DNA of 64,000 bases from Bacillus sp. WMMC1349. GTDB lineage: Bacteria > Bacillota > Bacilli > Bacillales > Bacillaceae. The notes below the pieces were generated by a model. That model ran no database searches and had not been told where the DNA came from. It saw nothing but the letters and a program-made list of their open reading frames with translations. The stretch lies in contig NZ_JABJUQ010000007.1 in NCBI RefSeq assembly GCF_013155385.1, positions 3,318,501-3,382,500 of the forward strand, written 5' to 3'. Shown one piece after another: positions 44,060 to 51,806 of the stretch (the first letter of the stretch is position 1; each line of letters begins with the position of its first letter). The translations under genes were made by a program, and so were the position numbers.

Positions 44060-45930
44060 AGGTGCTTCACTCGGTCCTTTTCTTCCTGTCTTTTGGCGGA
44101 ATTCCATTTTGACATGTCTCCAACTAAATAGCCGGTAATCCGTCGAATCCGTTCAATTAATGCTTCATCTTTGTTTTTGCATTGTGGGCATTCATTATCA
44201 ATAATGCCGGTAAATCCACAACTCCTGCAATGATCAACGGGATGATTAATTGATGAATATCCCATCCCTTCTTGACGCATAGCATTAACAAGCATGTCCA
44301 TCGCTTTAATGTTTTTCTTCGGATCTCCATCAAGCTCAATATAACTGATGTGTCCACCATTGCACATCAGATGAAAAGGAGCTTCTCTTCTGATCTTTTC
44401 AAAGGCCGTGATCTTATAATGAACAGGAATATGGAATGAATTCGTGTAATAGATCCGGTCTGTAATATTTGGCAGGGAGCCAAATTGAATTTTGTCTTTT
44501 TTTACAAATTTCCCCGATAATCCTTCAGCAGGTGTTGCAATTAATGAGAAATTCAACTTATGTTCCTCTATTGCTTGATCTGCTCGATCTCTCATCATCT
44601 GAATAATTCTTTTTCCTAATTCGAATGCTTCATCGCTCTCTCCATGGTGTTTACCGATCAAAGCTGTTAAAGCCTCAGCCAATCCGATAAATCCGATGCT
44701 TAATGTGCCGTGTTTTAAAATGTCTTCTAGTGTATCATCTGGTTCTAATTGGTCACTTTCATGCCAAATATGTTGTGAATAGAGGAATTTAAAGTCTTTT
44801 GCTCTTTTCTTGCATTGAAAAGCGTACCTTTCTAATAATTGCTCAATCGTTAAATCAATATAATGATTTAATGATTCAAAAAATTGTTCGGTATTTTCAC
44901 TCAATAATGCAATTTTAACAATATTAATGGAGGTAAATGATAGATTCCCTCGACCAATCGAGTTTTCTTCCCCATTAATATTAGACATCACGCGTGTTCT
45001 GCATCCCATATAAGCAATTTCACTTTCCGGTGTCCCATTGTAAAAAGGTTTGTTCACAGGGGAATCAATAAAGCTAAAATTTGGGAACAATCTTTCGGCA
45101 CTCGTTTCTAACGCTAGTTTGTATAAATCATAGTTTTTGTCTGTCTCGTAAACATTAATTCCTTCTTTCATTTTGAAAATCTGAATTGGGAATATTGGTG
45201 TTTCGCCTTTACCAAGACCAGCTTTTGTCGCTTTCAGTACATTTTCAATCAGCATACGACCTTCTTTTGAGGTATCAGTTCCATAGTTTATCGATACAAA
45301 TGGAACTTGACCGCCTCCTCTTGAATGCATGCTGTTTGCATTATGTATGAAAGCTTCACAGGCCTGATATGTTGAGCGATCAGTCTCTTGCCATGCTCTT
45401 TCAATGATTTCTTCTTCTGTTAATGTAGTTGGATATTCTTTGATCCGCTTCAAATGTTTTTCAAATGTTTTGTGAACATATGGTGCCAAATCATAGTCAA
45501 ACATCGGAAATGACTGGCCTCCATGCTGCATATTTTGATTTGATTGAAAAATGATAGATGCCAAAGACATTGCGCTCATAATATCTTTCGGTTCTCTTAA
45601 TGAACCATGACCCGTATGAAACCCATCTTTAAGTAATTTTCCTAATGGAATTTGACAACAAGTCGTTGTCCCGCTAGCCATAAAATCCAAATCGTGCGGA
45701 TATAAAAAGTTATCATCAATTGCTTGCTTAATTTCTGGAGACATAAGATAATGAAGTGCATAATGTCTTGCACTTTCAGATGCAAATCTGCTCATCTGCC
45801 CCATTGGAGAACGGCCATCTACATTTGCGTTTTCCTGCATAATATCGTGGTTTCCATATCCCACAATCTCATGAAATGTCTCTGTTAATTGTGATAATTT
45901 ATCTTCTTGCTCTTTTATGCTCAATGCCAT
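44056..45930 (-). CDS. nrdD: Anaerobic ribonucleoside-triphosphate reductase NrdD without ATP-cone
   Basis: This is a class III reductase that makes dNTPs from NTPs without oxygen. At 624 residues it starts directly with the catalytic region ('GNHDIMQENANVDGRSPMGQM'); the ~90-residue ATP-cone of E. coli NrdD is missing. Visible features are 'ASGTTTCCQIPLGKLL', 'GHGSLREPKDI', the zinc site 'CRSCG...CPQC' and the C-terminal glycyl-radical region 'RRITGYLVGDMSKWN'. The start is ATG 45930, 8 nt after AGGAG. Two NrdR boxes precede it. Without the cone, dATP shut-off of overall activity is not expected. Confidence 0.93.
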   Translation of the reverse strand: MALSIKEQEDKLSQLTETFHEIVGYGNHDIMQENANVDGRSPMGQMSRFASESARHYALHYLMSPEIKQAIDDNFLYPHDLDFMASGTTTCCQIPLGKLLKDGFHTGHGSLREPKDIMSAMSLASIIFQSNQNMQHGGQSFPMFDYDLAPYVHKTFEKHLKRIKEYPTTLTEEEIIERAWQETDRSTYQACEAFIHNANSMHSRGGGQVPFVSINYGTDTSKEGRMLIENVLKATKAGLGKGETPIFPIQIFKMKEGINVYETDKNYDLYKLALETSAERLFPNFSFIDSPVNKPFYNGTPESEIAYMGCRTRVMSNINGEENSIGRGNLSFTSINIVKIALLSENTEQFFESLNHYIDLTIEQLLERYAFQCKKRAKDFKFLYSQHIWHESDQLEPDDTLEDILKHGTLSIGFIGLAEALTALIGKHHGESDEAFELGKRIIQMMRDRADQAIEEHKLNFSLIATPAEGLSGKFVKKDKIQFGSLPNITDRIYYTNSFHIPVHYKITAFEKIRREAPFHLMCNGGHISYIELDGDPKKNIKAMDMLVNAMRQEGMGYSSINHPVDHCRSCGFTGIIDNECPQCKNKDEALIERIRRITGYLVGDMSKWNSAKRQEEKDRVKHL

Positions 45931-45947
45931 CCTGACCTCTCCTATCA

Positions 45948-45994
45948 ATGCCATATATTGTGTCTATTTTATTTAAAAACACTATATATAGATA
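45948..45994. promoter_or_regulatory. Tandem NrdR boxes upstream of nrdDG
   Basis: Two 16-bp sites, 45979-45994 (ACACTATATATAGATA) and 45948-45963 (ATGCCATATATTGTGT), lie exactly 31 bp apart. They resemble the NrdR consensus acaCwATATaTwGtgt, each with one strong half. Box one overlaps an extended -10, TGCTAATAT on the minus strand (45992-46000), consistent with repression. Confidence 0.7.
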
Positions 45995-46066
45995 TTAGCA
46001 CAAATTTTATTTTTTGAATTTATCAATTTAGTGACCATTATGTGAATATATAATTTAAGATTGCCG

Positions 46067-47078
46067 TTAAGGCTTTAAGACTACTTTGATACAGTTATCT
46101 TCACGTTTCTGAAATAAATGATAAGCTTTCCCAGCTTCTTCTAGAGGAAGTTGATGTGTAATAATTTCTGCAGGGTTAAGTTCGCCTGTTTCAATTAAAC
46201 GAAATATTTCCGGCATTAAATGAATGACTGGAGCCTGTCCCATTTTCAATGTTACATTTCTTGCGAAAAATGCCCCGAGTGGAAACAGGTTATAATTCCC
46301 GCCATAAACCCCTGTCATTTGCACAGTTCCGCATTTTCTGACCGCCTTTGGTAATTTCTTTCAAATGTTCTCCCATATCGGGATATTTTGTAAAGTCAAA
46401 GACTTCGACATGGTTTAAGCTTTCAGCCTGTTTTAAGCGGTAATCTAAATAGTCAACAGCTATAACCCGTTTTGCTCCTTTTTTCCAGGCGAATTTTTGT
46501 GTCATTAAACCGACTGGTCCAGATCCGAGGACAATGACAGTATCCCCAGCTTTCACACCAGCATCAATCACACTCCAATAGGCAGTAGGCAGGACATCTG
46601 ATAAAAATAACAGAGATTCATCAGCAAGTTCACAAGATTGAGGAATAACAAACGGGGTAAAATTTCCAAATGGTACTTTTAAATATTCAGCTTGTCCTCC
46701 CGGATGGTTTCCGAATTTTTCTGAATAACCAAAATACCCGCCTGAGTCATAGTGCGGATTGGAATGATCGCATTGGCTTTCAAGATTATTTTCACAAAAA
46801 AAGCAATGACCGCAAGCGACTGTAAACGGAATGACAACCCTGTCGCCTTTTTTCACCTTTGTCACATCCGGTCCTGTCTCTTCGACGATTCCCATCGGTT
46901 CATGACCAAGCTGAAAGCCTTTGGGTAAAGGAAAATTTCCTTGATAAAGATGCAAATCAGACCCGCAAATTGCTGTAGAAGTAATTTTGACAACAATATC
47001 GTCCTTTTTCTCAATCTTAGCATCCTCCACTTGGCTTACTTCAATATGTTGAGGACCTTGAAAAGTCACCGCCTTCAA
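46067..47078 (-). pseudogene. Zinc alcohol dehydrogenase disrupted by internal deletion
   Basis: The first part, from TTG 47078 behind GGGAG, reads as a zinc-dependent medium-chain dehydrogenase. It has 'STAICGSDLHLYQGN', 'LGHEPMGIVEETG', the structural Cys lobe 'ACGHCFFCENNLESQC' and the cofactor loop 'VLGSGPVGLM'. At about 46345 the frame changes. 'KEITKGG' is followed in another frame by 'VRKCGTVQMTGVYGGN', which continues to a normal C-terminus ending 'IKVVLKP'. Family members of about 380 residues have some 30-40 residues between these points. An out-of-frame deletion therefore joins the halves. The product would stop near residue 262. Confidence 0.8.
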
Positions 47079-47380
47079 TTGAACACACTCCCTTTATTCA
47101 TTATCTATGATAGTTTTGAACAAAACTGTGATCTTATTCACTTTTTAAACAAACGTTTGATGAAGCGATGGATCTACGACTCTTAAACTTTCAATATAAA
47201 ATTGAAACGTTTTAACGTCTCTATCGTCATATTAAAGATCGTAGAAAACGATTTAAATTCCAGCAACCCCCATATAGCCAAAAAATGAATTGTCTTGTAA
47301 AATCAAACATTAGAAGTTAAGTTAATTGAAATTTTCATATGAATGAACGGACTAATATAAATAAAAGAGGAGTTTACACA
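47079..47380. other. Intergenic region between the broken dehydrogenase and tagU
   Basis: The region has no gene. It holds a 10-bp palindrome CAAACGTTTG (47150-47159) of unknown meaning and the ECF-type promoter for tagU. About 150 bp of leader precede the tagU start. Confidence 0.5.
47202..47228 (+). promoter_or_regulatory. ECF sigma-type (SigM-like) promoter of tagU
   Basis: TTGAAAC (47202-47208), 16 nt and CGTC (47225-47228) match the sigma-M-type pattern TGAAAC-N16-CGTC. The AAC is followed by GTTTT, also typical. In B. subtilis ywtF/tagU is, to my recollection, under sigma-M. The start codon is about 150 bp downstream. Confidence 0.6.
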
Positions 47381-48337
47381 ATGTCAAGATCACAGCGAAC
47401 GAAGAAAAAGAAACGAAGTGGATGGGCTAAATTTTTCATTTCATTGACTGCTATTCTCGTAGCCTCTACAGTAGCTGTGGGGGCTTACGCCTACTTTAAA
47501 GTTTCGAATGCTGCAAAAGAAGCACATGTCGATCTTTCAAGAGGAAGCCAATCCGTGAAACGGATTAAAGAATTTAATCCTGATAAAGATAATTTTTCCA
47601 TTCTTCTGATGGGAATAGATGCTCGTCCCGGTCAGAGCATGGAAAAAGAGCGAAGCGATGCAATGGTTCTTGCATCCTTTAACCGAAAGAACCATTCTGT
47701 TAAATTGCTAAGCATTCCGAGGGATTCCTATGTGAACATTCCAGGACATGGTTATGATAAAATTACACATGCACACTCATTAGGTGGACGAGACCTAAGC
47801 GTTGAAACTGTTGAGAATTTGCTTGATATACCTGTTGATTATGTCATTGAAAGCAACTTTACAGCTTTCGAAGAAGTTGTCAATGAATTAGGTGGTGTTC
47901 CGATTACCATTAAAGATGAATATGTTGTCAAACAAATTAAAAAAGATACGAAAGGTAAAGTCGTTCTTCCAACTGGTTCTCAGACCTTAAACGGTGAAGA
48001 AGCCCTAGCCTATGTTAGAACAAGAAAAGCGGATACTGATTTAATGCGCGGTCAAAGACAAATGGAAGTGCTGAAAGCGATCATTGGAAAATCAAAATCG
48101 ATCACTTCAATCCCAGCTTATGATGACATTCTTGATACCGTTGGAAAAAACGTTTCAATGAATTTGACATTACAAAATGCCATCGGATTGATTCCGTTTA
48201 TGGCATCGATCAAATCGATTGATACTCTCCAACTAAAAGGCAGTGATTATCAACCAGGCAAAACTTATTATTATCAACTTGATCAAACCAAGCTTGCTGA
48301 AATTAGACAACAATTAAAACAGCAGTTAGGAGTATAA
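47381..48337 (+). CDS. tagU: LCP family polyisoprenyl-teichoic acid transferase TagU
   Basis: TagU attaches teichoic acids to peptidoglycan at the outer membrane face. From ATG 47381, 8 nt after GAGGAG, it has 318 residues (B. subtilis TagU/YwtF 322). It has a basic start, a membrane helix near 15-37 and an LCP domain with 'LLMGIDARPGQSMEKERSDAM', 'LLSIPRDSYVNI' and 'RGQRQMEVLKAI'. It precedes a ywtE-like gene as in B. subtilis. It is a second LCP enzyme besides LytR; the two may overlap in function, as TagTUV do. Confidence 0.92.
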   Translation: MSRSQRTKKKKRSGWAKFFISLTAILVASTVAVGAYAYFKVSNAAKEAHVDLSRGSQSVKRIKEFNPDKDNFSILLMGIDARPGQSMEKERSDAMVLASFNRKNHSVKLLSIPRDSYVNIPGHGYDKITHAHSLGGRDLSVETVENLLDIPVDYVIESNFTAFEEVVNELGGVPITIKDEYVVKQIKKDTKGKVVLPTGSQTLNGEEALAYVRTRKADTDLMRGQRQMEVLKAIIGKSKSITSIPAYDDILDTVGKNVSMNLTLQNAIGLIPFMASIKSIDTLQLKGSDYQPGKTYYYQLDQTKLAEIRQQLKQQLGV

Positions 48338-48366
48338 CCAAGGATGATTTATCCTTGGTTTTTTGT
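48336..48366 (+). terminator. Terminator of tagU
   Basis: AACCAAGGAT-GATTT-ATCCTTGGTT is a perfect 10-bp stem followed by TTTTG. It overlaps the end of the stop codon. Confidence 0.9.
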
Positions 48367-48482
48367 TTTTTCGCTTGAAAAAATCCAACTTTAAGTTTAG
48401 CCTTTACTTATCAGTTCCACTCACTTTTGGAAATACTGCTAAAAAACAGTAAACCGTTTTAATAGGAGGTCATTTTAGCACC

Positions 48483-49343
48483 ATGAGACTAATTGCAATT
48501 GATTTAGACGGAACTCTTTTAAATACAGAAAGCATCATTTCTCCTGAAAACCGAGCAGCTATTAAAAAGGCACTGGTTTCAGACTGTATTGTAACTATTT
48601 GTACAGGCAGAGCCACTTTTGATGTAAAAGCATTACTGAATGACCTGGATATTCCGATCATTGCAGCCAATGGCGGAACAGTTCATGATTTTAATTATAA
48701 GCTGTTAAGCAGAACATTAATGGATCGTGAAGCTGGGCAGAAAGCGGCTCAATATTTAACAGATCATCATATTTATTTCGAAGTTTATACAGATGATGCC
48801 CTCTTATCCCCTAATGATGGCAAACAAAAGCTCGAAGCAGAACTGGATATTATTGCGAGTGCAAATCCAGATGAAGACAAAGATACCCTTTGGCAAGGTG
48901 CTCTAACTCAGTTTAAACAATTCGGCATTAAACCAGTCCCAAACATTCAAGACATTTTTAATGGAGAAGAAAACATTTATAAACTACTCTGTTTTTCATT
49001 TGATCTGGACAAGTTAGAAAAAGCAAAAGCTGAACTCTCTACATATCCAAAACTCGCTCTCACATCCTCAGGAAAGCATATCATTGAAATACTGCCTGAT
49101 ATGTCTGGAAAAGGCCGTGCTCTAAAAGAACTGGCCAAACATTATGGGATCGATAAAAAAGATATTTACGCGATCGGTGACAGTCCGAATGATTTGTCAA
49201 TGTTTGAAGAAGCTGGCCACCGAATTGCGATGGGAAATGCGATTAATGAATTAAAACAAATGAGCACATTTATTACAAAAAGCAATGATGAAAATGGTGT
49301 CGCTTATTTTATTAATCAATTGTTAGAAAATGAATATTGTTAA
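48483..49343 (+). CDS. ywtE: Cof-type HAD phosphatase YwtE
   Basis: This 286-residue HAD-IIB hydrolase has the same length and position as B. subtilis YwtE. The nucleophile motif is 'AIDLDGTLLNTES', motif II 'VTICTGRA' and motifs III/IV 'GKGRALKELAKHY' and 'AIGDSPNDLSMFEEAG'. YwtE has been linked to dephosphorylation of the riboflavin intermediate ARPP, but Cof proteins are promiscuous sugar-phosphate phosphatases. The start ATG follows AGGAGGTCATTTTAGCACC. It has its own terminator. Confidence 0.88.
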   Translation: MRLIAIDLDGTLLNTESIISPENRAAIKKALVSDCIVTICTGRATFDVKALLNDLDIPIIAANGGTVHDFNYKLLSRTLMDREAGQKAAQYLTDHHIYFEVYTDDALLSPNDGKQKLEAELDIIASANPDEDKDTLWQGALTQFKQFGIKPVPNIQDIFNGEENIYKLLCFSFDLDKLEKAKAELSTYPKLALTSSGKHIIEILPDMSGKGRALKELAKHYGIDKKDIYAIGDSPNDLSMFEEAGHRIAMGNAINELKQMSTFITKSNDENGVAYFINQLLENEYC

Positions 49344-49347
49344 AGCA

Positions 49348-49387
49348 AAAGACATGATAGGTGGAATCGTCAACCTACCATGTCTTA
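49348..49387 (+). terminator. Terminator of ywtE
   Basis: AAGACATG and TAGGT pair with ACCTA and CATGTCTT, with one bulged base on each side of the inner stem. A short T-rich tail follows. Confidence 0.7.
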
Positions 49388-49474
49388 TTTAAATCCATCG
49401 TAGTCGTTACATCATGCACATAAAGTTTTCACCAATTTTTTATTGCCTTTTTTAACTGATCATGATACCTTTTA

Positions 49475-49488
49475 TGTAAACGGTTACA
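49475..49488. promoter_or_regulatory. RbsR/CcpA (cre-like) operator of the rbs operon
   Basis: TGTAAACGGTTACA is a near-perfect palindrome of the LacI/CcpA type, 22 bp before the rbsR start. A candidate promoter lies just upstream: TTGCCT (49443-49448), 17 nt and TACCTT in the extended form TGATACCTT. Binding would therefore cover the transcription start. Confidence 0.75.
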
Positions 49489-49510
49489 CAAGGAAGAGGA
49501 GCTGTCATAT

Positions 49511-50503
49511 TTGGCTACGATTAAAGATGTCGCAATTGCAGCAAAAGTATCTGTCGCCACGGTTTCGCGTGTTTTAAATGAAACCGGCTATGTTCATGAA
49601 GACACTAAAACACGCGTGATCAAAGCGATGAAAACATTAAATTACCGTCCTAATGAAGTGGCCAGATCCCTCTATCATAGAGAATCAAGACTAATTGGAT
49701 TGCTGCTCCCTGATATAACAAATCCTTTTTTTCCACAACTTGCCCGTGGTGTTGAAGATGAAATCCATCAGCATGGCTTCAGGCTTATATTCGGTAACAG
49801 TGATGAAAATCTTGAAAAAGAGCTCGATTATTTGCAAACATTTAAACAAAATCAAGTCGTTGGTGTGATTTCTGCGACAAATGATCCTGAAGCAACAATT
49901 AATCAAGATTTATCAATGCCGATTGTTTTTTTAGATCGCACCGGTGATGAACATGTACCGTCTGTTTTTGCAGACAGTAGAAAAGGCGGGCAACTCGCGG
50001 CTTCAGAAATGATGAAAAGAAACTCAAAACGAATGACACTTATAAAAGGCCCGGCTCACTTACGGACTGCAAAAGATCGATTTAACGGGGCACTTGATAT
50101 TTTAAGCAATGCAGATGTTGATTTTCATGTCTTAACAACTGAGACTTTTTCTTTTCAAGAAGCCCAACAACGGGCAGAGGATTTATTCTCGATCTACCCG
50201 AAAACAGATGGGATCATTGCCAGCAACGATATCGTTGCAACAGCAATTTTACATGAAGCCTTAAAACGAGGAATTCAAGTACCTTCTGACCTGCAACTGA
50301 TCGGATTTGATGATATTCCGCATAGTGAATGGTTATTTCCTCCATTATCAACGATTAGGCAGCCTGTTTATGAAATGGGTAAAGAAGCAGCTAAACTGCT
50401 GTTAAAACTAATAAAAAACGAATATATTGAAAAATCAACTGTGCAGTTGCCGGTTTCTTTTATTGAAAGACAGACAACAAGAAAGGTGGATAACAATGAG
50501 TAA
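49511..50503 (+). CDS. rbsR: Ribose operon repressor RbsR
   Basis: RbsR is a LacI-family repressor. The helix-turn-helix is at the very start ('TIKDVAIAAKVSVATVSRVLNETG'), followed by the hinge helix and a periplasmic-binding-protein-like domain ending near residue 325. At 330 residues it has the family length (B. subtilis RbsR 326). The start is TTG 49511, 9 nt after GAGGAG. Its operator is probably the TGTAAACGGTTACA just upstream, so it would repress itself and the downstream genes in the absence of ribose. It overlaps rbsK by 8 bp. Confidence 0.93.
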   Translation: MATIKDVAIAAKVSVATVSRVLNETGYVHEDTKTRVIKAMKTLNYRPNEVARSLYHRESRLIGLLLPDITNPFFPQLARGVEDEIHQHGFRLIFGNSDENLEKELDYLQTFKQNQVVGVISATNDPEATINQDLSMPIVFLDRTGDEHVPSVFADSRKGGQLAASEMMKRNSKRMTLIKGPAHLRTAKDRFNGALDILSNADVDFHVLTTETFSFQEAQQRAEDLFSIYPKTDGIIASNDIVATAILHEALKRGIQVPSDLQLIGFDDIPHSEWLFPPLSTIRQPVYEMGKEAAKLLLKLIKNEYIEKSTVQLPVSFIERQTTRKVDNNE

Positions 50504-51377
50504 AATCTGTGTGATTGGCAGCTCTTCAATGGATTTAGTCGTCACTTCAAAAAAGCGTCCAAAAGCTGGGGAAACAGTACTGGGAGAATCGTTTAAAACC
50601 GTTCCTGGGGGGAAAGGGGCAAATCAAGCTGTTGCAGCAGCCAGGTTAGGTGCGGAAGTATGGATGGTTGGGTGTGTCGGTGATGATCAATATGGAAAAA
50701 CGATTCTCGATAATTTTCAAGCTAACGGTGTTTTGACAGACTATGTGGAAACGGTTACACATCAAACAACTGGGACCGCTCATATTGTTCTTTCGAACGG
50801 GGACAACAGTATCATCGTTGTCAAGGGCGCAAATGATGCTGTAACACCTCAATTTGTACAAAAAGCAATAGCAGCCATCAAACGAGCCGATATCGTCCTC
50901 ATCCAGCAGGAAATTCCTGAAGAAACCGTTGATTATGTCAGCGAGCTCTGCAAAAAACTTAGGATTCCTTTGCTTCTCAACCCAGCTCCTGCCCGGTGGC
51001 TTCGAGAAGAAACAATTGAAAACGCAACATACATTACACCGAATGAACACGAAGCTTCTCTCCTCTTTCAGGACCTCTCTCAAAAAGAAATGCTGAGAAG
51101 ACATCCGGGAAAGCTATTGATTACAGAAGGCAAAAACGGTGTTCGTTATCATAACGGAACTGAAGAAAAACTCATCCCTTCATTTCCTGTAAATGCAGTC
51201 GACACAACTGGAGCTGGAGACACCTTTAATGCTGGATTTGCTGTCGCTCTTTCAGAAGGACAAAATATAGAATCTGCCCTGCGATTTGCCAATCGGGCTG
51301 CCTCTTTGTCTGTCCAAAAATTCGGTGCTCAAGGGGGAATGCCAACTAGACAAGAAATGGAGTGTGACCATTCATGA
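50496..51377 (+). CDS. rbsK: Ribokinase RbsK
   Basis: RbsK phosphorylates D-ribose to ribose-5-phosphate. Starting at ATG 50496, 6 nt after AAGGTGG, it has 293 residues as in B. subtilis. PfkB-family signatures are visible: the Gly-Gly of 'PGGKGANQAVAAARLG' and the C-terminal 'VNAVDTTGAGDTFNAGFA' with the catalytic Asp. 'LNPAPA' and 'TPNEHEA' are also present. It overlaps rbsR at its start and rbsD by 4 bp at its end. Confidence 0.95.
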   Translation: MSKICVIGSSSMDLVVTSKKRPKAGETVLGESFKTVPGGKGANQAVAAARLGAEVWMVGCVGDDQYGKTILDNFQANGVLTDYVETVTHQTTGTAHIVLSNGDNSIIVVKGANDAVTPQFVQKAIAAIKRADIVLIQQEIPEETVDYVSELCKKLRIPLLLNPAPARWLREETIENATYITPNEHEASLLFQDLSQKEMLRRHPGKLLITEGKNGVRYHNGTEEKLIPSFPVNAVDTTGAGDTFNAGFAVALSEGQNIESALRFANRAASLSVQKFGAQGGMPTRQEMECDHS

Positions 51378-51769
51378 AAAAACACGGTATATTAAACAGT
51401 CATATTGCAAAATTACTTGCCGATCTCGGGCATACTGACACTATTGTTATCGCAGATGCCGGTTTGCCTGTCCCCCAAGGTGTTCCTAAAATTGACCTCG
51501 CTTTGTCACTGGGAACCCCCAGTTTTAAAGACGTAACCGAACTGCTTGCGAAAGAAGTGGAGGTGGAAAAACTAACAATTGCCAAAGAAATGGAAACAGA
51601 CAACCCGAAACAAGCTGAATTCTTAAGAAAACAATTTTCTAACCAGCCGATTGAACACCTTTCACACGAAGCATTAAAAAAAGCAACAAAACAAGCGAAA
51701 GCAGTGATTCGGACAGGTGAAGCAACACCTTATGCAAACTGCATCTTACACGCGGGAGTGATCTTTTAG
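51374..51769 (+). CDS. rbsD: D-ribose pyranase RbsD
   Basis: RbsD speeds conversion between pyranose and furanose forms of ribose so that RbsK can use it. The 131-residue protein matches B. subtilis RbsD exactly in length. It shows 'HGILNSHIAKLLADLGHTD', the catalytic His and Asp near the start ('IADAGLPVP'), and the C-terminal 'IRTGEATPYANCILHAGVIF'. Its ATG overlaps the rbsK stop by 4 bp. Translation is probably coupled to rbsK. Confidence 0.95.
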   Translation: MKKHGILNSHIAKLLADLGHTDTIVIADAGLPVPQGVPKIDLALSLGTPSFKDVTELLAKEVEVEKLTIAKEMETDNPKQAEFLRKQFSNQPIEHLSHEALKKATKQAKAVIRTGEATPYANCILHAGVIF

Positions 51770-51806
51770 ATGAACAAATCTTTCATCTGGAAAGCAGGGA
51801 TAACCG

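Noticed and set aside
44056..45930. Possible frameshift between nrdD and nrdG
   Set aside because: The overlap is a normal 4-bp ATGA coupling, and both proteins are complete.
47150..47159. Palindrome CAAACGTTTG upstream of the broken dehydrogenase
   Set aside because: It is only 10 bp, does not fit cre or another operator well, and may be chance in AT-rich DNA.
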